From positions 1 through 18,630 of the forward strand of contig CAZKWC010000060.1 of the NCBI GenBank assembly GCA_964556425.1: DNA of 18,630 nucleotides. Reading direction: 5' to 3'. This document shows positions 1 to 13,000 of the stretch, piece by piece. The notes under the pieces were generated by a model that searched no databases, was not told the origin of the DNA, and was given only the letters and a program-made list of their open reading frames with translations. The position numbers and the translations under genes are program-made. The DNA comes from JALQUL01 sp964556425. Its GTDB lineage: Bacteria; Pseudomonadota; Gammaproteobacteria; Burkholderiales; Burkholderiaceae_C. The stretch's first letter is position 1, and every line of letters starts with the position of its first letter.

Positions 1-1084
1 AGCTGCCTTTTATGACCATGGCTTGACCATTTTCAAATAAAATTTGATAACTTTGTGAAGATAAAAGACCAGCAGGTGCCATTTGTTTTTGTTCTTTATT
101 GGCTAACAAAACTAACACTTTTTTGATTGGATAGGCATTAAAAAATCTTACTCTTACACAAGCTTGTTCTTTTTTCCACGCACTAGGCATCAAAGCGTTT
201 TGATTAAGCTCAAGGGTTTGTGCAATCCAACGAGAGTGCTGCAACAAACTGGTTTTACTAGTACCGGTAGCCCCCCACCAAAACGCCCGACCATTGGGTA
301 ACCAGCCTAGTGCACCACCAATTCGGGGGGCCTTATTTATTTGATTAGCTGCTATTGCAGATGGGTGTGGCCCTTTTGATGCATCTGCGGCTTGATCAAA
401 CCAAGACCAAGTTTTAAATCGAATGGCAGTTCCTAAAATACCCAAAGTAGTTTGTAAATCATCTTGCAAACTTACTTTTAATAAGGCATTTCTGGCTTTG
501 CGTTGAGTGAGCTCTGGAAAATTTTCAATCGCATTTAACAAGCTAGCCACTGGTACTAAAGTACCCGCTTGCATATTCGAAATATTTTGCAACCAAGATG
601 GTGTAGCTTGAGAGTGATTAGCCAACCATTGGGTCCACTTCTCTTGCGTAATCGACCACCTTTTAGGTGCAAAATAAACACCACACGATTGCGCTAAGGC
701 GGTATCTCGATTAATACTTGCACCAGGTAAGCAACAGTATTCTTCACCTTGATTGACCCCTTGAGAATTACAAAAATATTCGTTTTCAGGGATTTGATTT
801 TCGATTAAATAAGCATAGACAAACAATTTCCAAACACTGCCTAAGGGCACTTGTGCTTGGCCATAAACAACAGTATCTTGCGCACTAAAATGCTGGCCAG
901 GTTGAGCCATATTTAAACCATTAGCGCTTTGCCAAAACAAGGTGGCGATATATTGCCCCTTATTCCATGATGGCAAGGAACTTGCATTAGCAGCAGGCAG
1001 GCCTAGCACAAGGCAACACCAAAAACTTAATATTATTTTGATGTAAGTCTTTAAGCTAACATACTGATAAAACATAGACCTCAT
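1..1084 (-). CDS. yfaQ: YfaQ-like secreted protein (DUF2300), PBP-transpeptidase-like motifs; partial
   Basis: The 361 codons visible run off the left edge, so the C-terminal part is missing (E. coli YfaQ is about 550 residues as I recall). A signal peptide covers about residues 13-34 and ends PAANA. Three motifs appear in the order and rough spacing of penicillin-binding transpeptidases: Ser83-Val-Trp-Lys86 inside PLGSVWKLFVYAYL (SxxK), Ser133-Cys-Gly135 inside AQSCGVYFA (SxN-like), and Ala272-TGTS276 (KTGT/S with Lys replaced by Ala). Cys105, Cys117, Cys118 and Cys134 could form disulfides in the periplasm. The family assignment comes mainly from position: it follows the macroglobulin gene by 15 bases, as yfaQ does in E. 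coli. The DUF2300 family has no established function that I know of; a transpeptidase-like fold is my inference. The start is uncertain between 1084 and 1075: GAGG lies only 3 bases before the latter, and coupling to the upstream stop is likely. Right-hand neighbour: yfaS. Confidence 0.8.
   Translation of the reverse strand, partial: MRSMFYQYVSLKTYIKIILSFWCCLVLGLPAANASSLPSWNKGQYIATLFWQSANGLNMAQPGQHFSAQDTVVYGQAQVPLGSVWKLFVYAYLIENQIPENEYFCNSQGVNQGEEYCCLPGASINRDTALAQSCGVYFAPKRWSITQEKWTQWLANHSQATPSWLQNISNMQAGTLVPVASLLNAIENFPELTQRKARNALLKVSLQDDLQTTLGILGTAIRFKTWSWFDQAADASKGPHPSAIAANQINKAPRIGGALGWLPNGRAFWWGATGTSKTSLLQHSRWIAQTLELNQNALMPSAWKKEQACVRVRFFNAYPIKKVLVLLANKEQKQMAPAGLLSSQSYQILFENGQAMVIKGS
1..1084 (-). 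CDS. yfaQ: YfaQ-like secreted protein (DUF2300), PBP-like motifs; partial
   Basis: The 361 visible codons run off the left edge, so the C-terminal part is missing (E. coli YfaQ is about 550 residues as I recall). A signal peptide covers about residues 13-34, ending PAANA. Three motifs appear in the order and rough spacing of penicillin-binding transpeptidases: Ser83-Val-Trp-Lys86 within PLGSVWKLFVYAYL (SxxK), Ser133-Cys-Gly135 within AQSCGVYFA (SxN-like), and Ala272-TGTS276 (KTGT/S with Lys replaced by Ala). Cys105, Cys117, Cys118 and Cys134 could form periplasmic disulfides. The DUF2300 assignment rests mainly on gene order: it follows the macroglobulin gene by 15 bases, as yfaQ does in E. 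coli. I know of no established function for the family; a transpeptidase-like fold is inference. The start could be 1084 or 1075: GAGG lies only 3 bases before the latter, and translational coupling to the yfaS stop is likely. Confidence 0.8.
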   Translation of the reverse strand, partial: MRSMFYQYVSLKTYIKIILSFWCCLVLGLPAANASSLPSWNKGQYIATLFWQSANGLNMAQPGQHFSAQDTVVYGQAQVPLGSVWKLFVYAYLIENQIPENEYFCNSQGVNQGEEYCCLPGASINRDTALAQSCGVYFAPKRWSITQEKWTQWLANHSQATPSWLQNISNMQAGTLVPVASLLNAIENFPELTQRKARNALLKVSLQDDLQTTLGILGTAIRFKTWSWFDQAADASKGPHPSAIAANQINKAPRIGGALGWLPNGRAFWWGATGTSKTSLLQHSRWIAQTLELNQNALMPSAWKKEQACVRVRFFNAYPIKKVLVLLANKEQKQMAPAGLLSSQSYQILFENGQAMVIKGS

Positions 1085-4000
1085 TTTAGGCAATGGTATT
1101 TATTGAATGCTAAAGCTTGGCCAATTGATTTTTGTCTCCCAAGCTTGTTGAGTCGGTTGGTACATTTGCCAATAACGAATCGGTGGTAATTGATATTGAC
1201 CTGTTTGACCTAAACGCAATAAATGCCTAACTGAATAGTTACCAGATTTATTTTTTTCTAACTTAGCAAGTGGAATAAGATACGCACCTTTTTTCTCTTC
1301 AAAACGAGCTGCTTCAAGAGCTCCGCCTTGAGCGAAATAAATACCCCAGGTAGATGCTTCAACATGTGCTCCTGGCGGAAGCGGCACTTCGATTAAGCCA
1401 TAAGGTATTGCTTTTTGACTTGAAACTTGGATCTCATCCAAATACAACTCATCAGAGCGCAAGGCCTCACCTGGTTTTAATAACTCTAATTGAACTTGTA
1501 CTTGACCAAAAGAGTTTTTGATTGGAGCGTCTTTTTTGGTGTTATCTGCAGAATCACTATAAGAGTCAATTTGATTAGGTAAATAATAGGGTCCTTTAGC
1601 AATCACACGATAAATTTGGCGCGACAACTGAACAGGCAATTGTTGACTAGGGCTGGCCTTTGTTTTAAAGCGCACCATGGCAACTGCATCCATCGGCAGA
1701 CTCTGGGGTTTACTAATACTAGTTAATGCTTGCTTAGATCCATATTGCCAAATCACTTGGCCAGTAGGACTGATTTTTTTACGCCACGGAGATGGCATTA
1801 TTTCTGTATTGGCTTGAATTTTTTTATAAGTTACACTCGAGGCTTGACTCATCCACACCAAGGCCATAGCCCTATCTAAAGTGGCTTGCTCTGCTTGCAA
1901 AGACCCAATAAACGAATGCAGCACGGCTAATTTTTGATTTGCATCGGTAGTAGGATTCGAGTCGAGACTAGAGGGGATCGCAGAACTCAACACTGACAGC
2001 TTGCTTGGTAAACGTTGTACTAAAAATAATAAACCTTTCACCATCACATTTTGTGGGTTGGCTTGCAAATAGGCCACAGAGGACTCAGAGTTAAGTGTAG
2101 TAGGCCAAGAAACAGCGGTTTTAGTGGCTAAATAATGAGTTAAAACAGTGGCAAAAGCTTGATTTAAAGCGGTATGCTTTGCATCAAATGCCAAACTCGA
2201 ACCTATTGGCAATAAAGAGGGAGCCGTCGCCTTTTGCGGTGTATCCGCATTCACTTGCACATTGGCCTCAAGCTGCAAAATCAAACCCTGAATTTGAGTT
2301 TTGACGGGTAAACCCATTTCGTGAAACCAGCTCAGTACTAGTGCACTTTGCGCTACGGTTAAACCTCTCGCCGACTTTGCATAAAGCTCTAACAAAGGCA
2401 AACCATGGTCTGCAGGTAATTTAATTTTGAGCGTTTGTGATGCTCGCCAATCGGCGTAATAAGCATAAAAAGTCACGAAAGGATCGGTTTTATTTGGCTC
2501 TGACCACCAACCAAAATAACCATTATTACCAGCCATACTTATCAAACGCATTCTTGAGTTTAATAGACCCGCCTCTAACTGTTGCACCACTTCTGGGGTC
2601 ATTTGGGTGCGACCCCACTCTAATGCCAAGCTATATGGAATTAATCGGCTGGCAGTTTGTTCTGTGCAACCATAGGGGTAAGTAATTAACTCATCTAAGG
2701 CCTGATAAAAACCAGCTTGCTCTTGCGACACCCATTGCAACTCAATTGAAGAGGCATCAGCTGGTAATTGCACTGTATTAGCACCAGACTGCAAAGCCCA
2801 TACCAATGATTGCTCTGTCGTATTAACAGCGGCTTGTTGAGTCACTTTAGTAATTAAAGTATCTACCACTTGACTGCCATTTTTTAGTTCTACTCGAATC
2901 GCTTCACTTGTATTAAGCGCCTTGCCCTTTAAAGGTAATACAATAAAATTAGCGCCCGGTTTTAGGCTGATATTGGCTTTTGCCAACTCTGCAGTGAGGG
3001 TAGTTTTTTCAGCATCTTTCGAGCTCACTTTAGAGGCCAACCAAGAAATATTTTGTGAGCTAGCGGTTTGATTAAAAATCACTAAACTTAAATTAGCTTG
3101 GTCATTTTCTCGTAACCAATCATCACTCGTCCATTTAGCATAAACTGCTTTATCCGATTGAATAAATGCGCTTGACTGCCCTACTTGTCCCGCATTATTC
3201 ATTGCTCTTGCGGTCATGCGCCAGCGAGTTAAAGAATCGGGCATTTTAAATTGCACAGTGAGTTGACCATTGGCATTGGTCACCAGTTTTGGCATCCATG
3301 CAGCAGTATCTATATTGTCTCTTCTAGGTCGCTCCAATAATTTAACCGATCGATCGTTTACCTCTGCTCGTTGCGGCGATTTAGCCACCATATTGCTTGC
3401 CATATCGTAGCTAATAAAATTAAGGCTAGATGAGGTTCGCACATTATTTCGCCTTGGATGATAGAAAAAATCTTGAATACTAGGCGCAATTTCAGGTTGC
3501 AAAGCATAAATCATTTCATCTACCACCGATAAGCTTAGTGGGCTTGAAATGGCTTTACCTAAATAACTCGTTTTAATATTTAACTTCACCACATCACCAG
3601 GTAAATAAACCGCTTTATCGGCTTTGACTTCAATATCAATTAGAGCTTGATTCACCTTTAGGCCTGCATTTTGAAAGGTATAAGTTCCATTGGCCACATA
3701 AGCCACAGATAAGGTCATATTAGGTGCGTAATTGGCCTGAACTGGCAACTCTACCTTCCATTGTTTGGCATTGAGTTTTTCATACCGAATCCAATCTACT
3801 TTATCAGCACCTAGTAGCGCAATATTTTCTACCTTGTCTCGCTCTAGAGTTAATAAAGCTTGTTCTACAGGTTGCGGAAAAGTGATTAAAGCTTGAGCTA
3901 CACCACCAATTGGATATTGCGTTTTATCAAATACAATTTCTATGGTTCCTGGCACTACTTTTAAATCGTCACCGCTTACCCAATGACTAGTCGCTGCCAG

Positions 4001-7000
4001 CATATTATTATTTTCATCACGTACCGAAATCATATATGAACCCGATTTTTTGAGTTGTAAGCTTAACTTATCGCCTTTGAGTGGGCCACTATCTTGACTT
4101 TGATCTTCAAGACGAATCCACTGCCAAGTTTTATTAGCTGAAGCAGGAATACTGACTTGATTTTGATTGGCAATTAACTCAAACACCAAAGGCTGCAGAG
4201 GACTAGAGAATTGTTGTGCCGTCTTAAGTGAGTACGATTGAGAAGCTCTTTCAATTAATAACTCACGAGACATTTTGACCCTGTAAGCCGCTCCATCAGT
4301 GGCCAAGGCAGTCACAATATAACGACTAGGATTATCGGCTGCAGGCAACTTTAAAGTGGCCAAACCATTTTTATCTGAACGCAAAGTTTGCGATTGAATT
4401 TTGAGTGGAAACAAACCTGAATATTCTAAATTTCCCTCTACCATACTCATTTGTTGAGCTCGAACAGAAACCTCTATGTTGGCATCGGCTACGGGTTTAC
4501 CGTTAGCATAGCTTAATTGCAATTGAGCCTCGATTCCTTCTTTGGTTTTGAATGCTTTTTTAGCAGGTATTAAATGAATGTCAAAATGGGGTTTTATATA
4601 TTGTGCCACTCTAAAAGATGCACTATAGACATCTTGATTCTTTTGAATCCGCATATCATAGCCGCCTGCCTGTGCATTCACTGGCAAAACAAAACTGGTA
4701 TTGCCACCATGTTGTGCATCAAGATTAAGCAGCTGTTTAATCAGCACTGTGCCATTAGGGTCAATAACCTCAAGACTGGCTTGACCGCCTTGCATGGCAA
4801 TTGATTGGTTAGACGATAAAAACTCGCGGCCCAACATTTTGACAGACACTTCATCACCAGGGCGGTACAAAGGCCTGTCGGTAAATGCATAAAGCTTGGT
4901 ATTGTAGATTTCGCTGTCGTAAAAATAATTCTCAGAAACAAAAACACCAGCATTCTTATCGTAGCCTAACACATAGCTATGTTCAGGACTGGCCTTATTA
5001 AAAGTAATCCACCCCGAAGCATTGGTTTTCCCAGATTGCAAAACCCCCTTGCCATCTGTCCAGTTCAACTGTACATCGGCTACTGCCTTGCCGTTTATTC
5101 TGTCGGCGGTCCAGACCATCATTTGTTGACCTGCGTTTTTGGTAATGGCCACCACGTCGGTCACAAATAACAAGGTAGTGGCTCGGTGCTCACCAATAAT
5201 TCCTTCGACCAAATAAAGCCCTGGACTTAACTGACCTAAAGGCACATTCACATTGCCATTAACTTGATTCAGAAAATCATGGCTACTACCCTCTAGGCTA
5301 ATACCCTTAGCTACATCGATATTTTTGGCAGACATTACAGGGTAACGCATTTCTTCCACTAGCGTTAAACCAGCAATAGGAGCAAATCGATTGGCTAAAA
5401 TAATCGGTGTGGGAACGCTTGATTTAGGATGCGTTTTTAATGCAGGATTTTGCTGCGTAACTGCTTGTTTTGCTTCTTTGGTAAATATTTGACGCCATAA
5501 CCTACGGGTATCGGCAAAAAAACTATCCCACCATGCCACTAAAAAATTAACAACACCATCGCCCTTGTCTTTGGTTTTAATTTGCACTTGATGTAGGTTT
5601 TTTTGCTCAGCTAAAAACTCTAAAGGTTTTGGTATTTGATACAAGCGAATATCTACTCCGCCGTAATCGGCGACTGCACTTAAATAGGCTACTTCTACCC
5701 TTACAAACGCCTGCTCTGAACTTCCATAGGTGGTATCAGTAAGCATAAAAAATGCACTTCCCACTTTGCCACCATCAGCATAGTCAAGGGGGTTGCTAGG
5801 CGGCGCTGTAGATTCTGAATCGGCACTATTAGTAGCGCTCACTTGTGCCCCCACTGATACCGATGTAAGGGTAAATAAAGCAACTAAAAAAACAATTACA
5901 AGCAATGGTAAAAGCTTGTAAAAAAATCGAAACTCACGGGTGCTTATTAAAAAATTCATACTAAAAATCCTAGTCGGTAAACACCACGGAAATTGGGGTT
6001 AGAAGCAAGCGGACGCCAACGGGTATCTTTCCATTGCGCTAAACTTTTTAAACTAATTGCCCTTAAGCCATTGTCTTTGGCAGAAATTTGTCCTGTGTGA
6101 TAGGCAATATAACGCCCCATCCAAATCATGACATGCTGCTGATCGGCCATATCAAAAAATAATAAATCGGCAGGACTTGCCAAGGCGACACTTTGCCCTA
6201 TAAAACGAGTATTTTCTTGAATTAACTCAAGGGCATTCACATAGGCTGCATTGGTGCCATCGGCTAAGCGCCAATTTTGTCGCCACTTTTTTTGTATTTC
6301 AGTAAGCTGTAATTCTGCAGGTAACTGTACATTTAAAAAGCCATTGCTCTTTTTCCATTTTTGATCATGGTCTCGCAGGGTTTCATCTACTGCAAAGCGA
6401 ACTAAACCAGCGCAGTCTCGGTGCACCCACCTTGGATTGGGACCAGTTTTGAGTTGGTCAAGCACAATTTGACTAAACCAAACTCTAAATAAATCGGATT
6501 GTTTAGCGTCCAGCAGAGCCTGTGCATCATAAGCAAAACTAGACTTTACCGAAGCATTACCTGTTGCATCAGGTAAAACCACTGGTAAAGCGAGCACCGA
6601 TAACGGAGTCGTCAGCATTATTGAACTCGCCAATATGCCCTTCATTAATTCTAAGCTTTCTCGACGATTCACCATTTCTGGTAAATCTGTACGAGCCTGC
6701 GTCTTTGCAATCATGAATAAGACTTTCCTAGGGCGTATTTTGAATGGTCAGGTCACGCCACTGCCAATTTTTAGAAGTGGTAGCAGGTAATTCTTGGTTC
6801 GAGTTAACAGCGTCAAAATCCGATGATTCCTTGCTGCTTATACTTTTTAAACTTGATTTTTCCGAGAGCTGCACTAGGGCATTAGAAAAAGTACCAAATG
6901 CTTCGATTCTGGACACTAACTCAGTATTTTTTTCCTCCCCCATATAGGGCTTGGCTTCTTTAACGAATAACTTTGAAAGTGAATTGGGTGAAATCCAAAG

Positions 7001-10000
7001 CATGGTATTGGCATTGAACGGTGTTTGAGAGTCGGATAAGGACGGAAATTTTTTATCTTCTACCAAAGCCACCTTTTCAATTAATTGTGCATCTAAAGAA
7101 AAAGCCACCGTATTATTTGCTTTTAATAAACTAGGATTAAAGCTTAATTGATCTTCGGCGATTTCTCGCTTTAACTCAAATGGAGTGAGATGAATTAAAA
7201 AACTTTTGTCATTCACTGCTTTAAAAATGACTTGATTGACTGGAATACCAAAGGGTACTCCCGGAGTAGTAGCCACGGCATCTGAAGTTGAAGCATCGCT
7301 AGCATTGTCATTGTCATTTTTTTGAGTCACATTGCGATCATTCAATTTTTGTTTGTTTAATCTAATCGCCCATGCGTACAAGGCCTGCCAATCTTGGCCA
7401 CTAGTGGAGGAATTAGCGGACTCTGGAGTTAATTTGGCTAAAAATAAAGGAGCCAATAATCGTCCCTTATCGGACCAACAGACAGCAGCAGGACCTGTCC
7501 CGCTAAAGCTTTTTGATTGCTTGACCACCTCTTGTGGCAATAACTGATTTAATTTTTGCCAATCGAGAGGTAAGGCCACGCATAGACCAAGACCATTAGG
7601 CAAACTTTGCCACAAGGATTTTGCATCATAAATGCCTTTTTGATAGGCATCATCATTGACTAAACCAGCCAATTGAAACTGCCCGTTTGACTTTATGCGT
7701 AACTGTACTGCTTTCAAGTCAGGGAAATATTGATTGTAGTTTTGGCCAAAAACTCGACTGCCAATATCTATAGTGTGCAAAATGCCTTTGTCTAGTTGTG
7801 CTTCATGATTGAACTGACGACTCCAAACCGAATTAACTTCAACTTCTTGCGATAACAGTTCAGACAAAAGCTCTAAGGCTTGAGAGTCTGGTTTTTTATC
7901 TGAGTCAATTAACATTCCAACATCAGTGGCAATCACTACAGAATCTTTATAGGACAAAATTGCCAAAGTTTGTCGTCCCGAAGTTCTTAAAGCATAAACC
8001 GTGATATCTTGGTGATTAATTGTTAAAGTTGTTAATTTAGCAAGCTGCATATCGGTAGCGGGTACCTTGGCTAACTGCTCAATTAGTCGTGCTAAAACCG
8101 TGCGCTTCAGCACCAGCATTGCATGACGAGGGGCTCCTTTTGCATCATTCCATAAGGCAATTTGTGCTGGAACATCTAGACTCGCTTTTAAAACTTTATC
8201 TTGCAATTGCAATTGATGCTCAAAGGCCAATCTTTTAAGAGTGCCTTTTAAGCTAAGTAATTCTTCGTGCTGCTCATAATAAAAAATAAAATCCTCAGTG
8301 AGTACATTTTTTAACAAAGGAATTTGTTGCACGTCACGGGGCAAGTGCGACAAGGCCGAGCTTATGAGTAAAACATCAGGCTTTTTTAAATTCAGTTCTA
8401 ATTGATTAATATTGCCAGTAAAAACTTTACTTTTTTGCGCAATAGCAATTGCAAGTGACAATAACGAAAAAAGTAGAACTAAGAGAAATATGCTTAGTTT
8501 TTTTCGTTGTACCCAAAATAAACGTATTTGTTTAAGCATAAATCCGGTTCTTCAAATAATTAATTATAGTAGCTTGTGTTAGTGTAAATGCCACCATCAA
8601 CAAGTGTATTTAAAAACAAAAGGTATCTAAATGTATACAGATTACAACTATTAGTTTTCGAAGTACTTTCATCTAAACAGTGGGTATTATTAGAGTACTT
8701 GAACACCATTTTTTGAAGATAGCGCCAAGTGATTAAACCCTGAACCTTATTAGCCTAACATCAGATTGAACTATGCTGTACACTTCTATCATACAAGTAC
8801 ATTGCCTCAATGTGTTAAGGCATTTTTATACCTAAAGTTAGATTAAAAAATGAGGAGGCCAGCCACAAGCATATGGGCAAAGTGATATACCTAGTATTGA
8901 CTTGTTTTAATTAACAAATCAAGCAGATGTTGAAGGTCTTGCTGGTGTGGCCGTCTTAGTTTGAAATAAAGTCAAAAGCACCACCGTTAAAAACCCGGCT
9001 GGCAAACCAAATACAGCCGAAGAAATTGGATTAATTCCTAAAATTTGTGTAGTACCCGTCCAGCCCAATGCATGTGCCAAACCAGTGGTATTTAAAATCA
9101 TATAGGCCACCGTAACGGCTAAACCCACCCACATTCCCGCCACAGCCGCTGTTCTAGTAGTGCGCTTCCATAACAAACCTAAAACCATTGCAGGCACAAA
9201 TGCGGCACCCGCCAAAGAAAAAGACGCCGCCACTAAAAATAAAATACCGGCAGGCCTTTGTGTTGCCACATAGGCAGCTAACAAGGCAGCCATCATTAAA
9301 ATAAATTTAGAAAACATCACTCGGCGCATCATGTTGCGCTTGTCATTTTTACCATATCTAAATAAGTCATGCGCAAATGCATTACCAATTGTCAGTAATA
9401 AACCATCTGCAGTGGATAAAGCAGCCGCTAACCCACCTGCAGCTACTAAACCTGAAACCACAAAAGGCATTACACCTAATTCAGGGGCTGCTAACACAAT
9501 AATATCAGCTCCTAAATGTAACTCTGCAAACTGCAGAATGCCATCGCCGTTAATGTCAGACACTGAAATTAAATTGCCATCCAATTTACTCCACTGGGCT
9601 ATCCAATTAGGTAGATCAACAAAACTTTGCCCGACCAATTCCGTCATGACTTGGTACTTTGCCAATACAGCAAGAGCGGGTGCAGCCAAATAAATTAAGG
9701 CAATAAACACCAAGCTCCATGCCACTGAGTTTCTGGTTTCAGCTACCGAAGAAGTGGCAAAAAATCGAGTTAATAAATGCGGTAAACCCATGGTGCCCGT
9801 CATAAGACAAAACACCAAGGCTAAAAAATTTAACCTTGAACTATTAAACTTTTCTTGCTCTTGGATTGTGCCATTGGGGTCGCCATCAAATGCTTGACTC
9901 TGCTTTGGTATTCCCGCTAAATCTTGCGCTTTTCTGAGGTTTTCATTCATGGCCAAAGTCCATCTTTGCTTGGCCGCTTCTGGGTCGCGAGGTAAAGAAG

Positions 10001-13000
10001 CTAACTCACGACTAGCAGCAAAAATAACCGATGGGTCTGCCCTTTCGCGATTCAGAATACGTAATTTATCTTGCGCCAGCCTTCGTTCTAAAGCAAGGGC
10101 ACTACCTACATCTAATAATTTAATTTGATATTCTTCTGCACGCCTACGGTATTCTTCTATGACAGTTTTTTCGGTGGGTGAGTTAATTAAATTCTCTTCT
10201 AATGTTTTAATTTTTTCTAATTGCTGACCATAGGCAATGGGTGCTGCTGGGTTACCTAATTGCTGATAAGACATCCAAGAAACTGGAATTAAATAGGCAA
10301 AAAATAAAACAATATATTGGGCGACTTGAGTCCAAGTAACCGCTTTCATACCACCCAAAAAAGAACAAACTAAAACACCACCCAGACCCAACAAAATACC
10401 AATTTCAAATTGCACTCCGGTCAGCCTAGAGGTAATAAGACCAACCCCATATATTTGTGCAACGATATAAATAAAGGAACATATGATTGCGGCAATTGCT
10501 GCTGTTATTCGTGGCCATTTACCACCAAAACGAGCACCAAAAAAATCAGGAATAGTATAGACATCGTATTGACGTAATTTAGGGGCTATTAATAATCCCA
10601 CTAAACAAAAACCACCTGTCCAACCCAAAATATAGGCTAGGCCACCAGGTTCGCCGTTGGCGCCAGAAAAACCCTGTAAATAAAGGCCACCTGCTAAGCT
10701 AATAAATGTTGCTGCACTCATCCAATCGGCAGCACTTGCCATACCATTGTAAACAGCCGGAATGCGCCTTCCTGCTACGTAATACTCATTAGGATCAGAG
10801 GTCCGGTTATAAATGCCTATGAGGGAATACAATAAAACGGTACAAATTAAAAATAAACCACCGATCCAATTACGAGACAAACCAGCCGATTCGGCTGCAA
10901 TCATAATTGCAATAAAACACAAAATAGCAATTGCATAAAGAAACATCCATCTTAGCAACCTAGCATGTCTATTTTTATTCACTTGAAGCTGTGCCACACT
11001 TACTACCAGCTGATCTAGTCTATTCATGCGCCAAGCATAAAAAACTACAATAAAAATATACAAAATGACTAAACCTTGTGCACCCAACCAAAAATTAAAA
11101 GGCCAACCCATAAACACTTGTTGTAAGTCTCGGGCCCAAAATATACTGGCAAACGTACTAATAGCCCAAATCGTTAATAAAACTGGACTTAATATCTGAC
11201 GCTCTAGCTGGGCTTTATTGAGTGAGGTTGGGAGCCACATAATTTATTTTAAAAGAGAAGAAAGCAAGCAAAATACAACGTCAATTTACATTTATGAATA
11301 AGAAAAAATTGAAAATACTAATATTTAGATAAACAATTTAAAACCTATACCTCATAATTATCTATAACAATATCCAACTCTATTTTAGTTGAGTATGTTG
11401 CAACAAAGTTCAAAACCAACCATGCTAGTGCAATTTAAAAGCCTCTACAGGACAAATTTAAAACTCAAACTGGAAGTAATCCTGTTTGAGATGAGGCACT
11501 CCTTTGATTCAACACCCATATTAATTAAAATGATTGACAATAGAATCTTTAAGCTAAACTGAAACGATTAAGTAATTCGAAATCGAGCAAGACTTATCTA
11601 GTCATCAATTTACTACAAAATCAAATATATTGATACCACTAAAAAAATAATCTTCAATAAAAAAACCGTTCGCCAAATATTAGCAAACGGTTTTTTTTAA
11701 GCTGTTGTGATTGGTGCAATTGAATTGGATTGAATTAAATTCAAATGCACCACACATGGGTCTTTTAACAGATCACAATTATTTATTGATTTCAGTGAGG
11801 GCAATTTTTTGCCATGTATCAATGACGCTATCTGGGTTGAGCGAAATAGAAACAATACCTTGTTCTACCAACCATTGTGCAAAATCAGCATGGTCACTTG
11901 GGCCTTGGCCACAAATACCTACATATTTACCAGCTGCCAAACATGCACTAATCGCTTTGCTTAACAATGCTTTTACAGCTGGGTCACGTTCGTCAAAATC
12001 AGCAGCTAATAATTCTAAACCAGAGTCACGGTCCAGACCTAAAGTCAGCTGAGTTAAATCGTTGGAGCCAATTGAGAAGCCATCAAAATACTCAAGGAAT
12101 TGTTCAGCCAAAATCGCGTTACTTGGTACTTCGCACATCATAATGACTTTAAGGTCATTTTCACCACGACTTAAACCATGCTTAGCTAATAACTCAGTTA
12201 CTTTTTTGGCCTGACCTAAAGTACGAACAAAAGGTACCATCACTTGTACATTGCTTAAACCCATATCGGTACGCACGCGACGTAATGCCTCGCACTCCAT
12301 GGCAAATGCAGGACCAAAGTCCTCACTAATGTAGCGAGCTGCACCCCTGAAACCCAACATTGGATTTTCTTCCTCAGGCTCGTAGCGTGAACCACCAATT
12401 AATTTGCGATATTCATTGGATTTAAAATCACTGAGACGCACAATCACTGGTTTTGGCCAGAATGCAGCAGCAATGGTCGCAATACCTTCGGCTACTTTAT
12501 CCACATAAAATGCTTTAGGTGAGGCATGCCCTCTCGCCACCGATTCCACTGCTGATTTTAAATCGCTGTCAACATTGGGGTAATCTAGAATGGCTTTTGG
12601 GTGAATACCAATATTGTTATTAATAATAAACTCAAGCCTTGCCAAACCCACACCTTCATTTGGCAACTGACAGAAATCAAAGGCCAATTGTGGATTACCC
12701 ACATTCATCATGATTTTGGTTTTGATGGGTGGCATTTCACCACGGCGAGTCTCAGTCACTTCAGTTTCTAAAAGACCATCATAAATGTTGCCAGTATCGC
12801 CTTCGGCACAGCTCACCGTCACCAATGCACCTGTTTTAAGCAATTCGGTAACATTCCCACAACCCACTACCGCTGGAATTCCTAATTCGCGAGCAATAAT
12901 AGCGGCATGACAAGTTCTGCCACCACGATTGGTCACAATAGCAGAAGCTTTTTTCATGACGGGTTCCCAGTTAGGGTCTGTCATATCGGTCACTAAAACA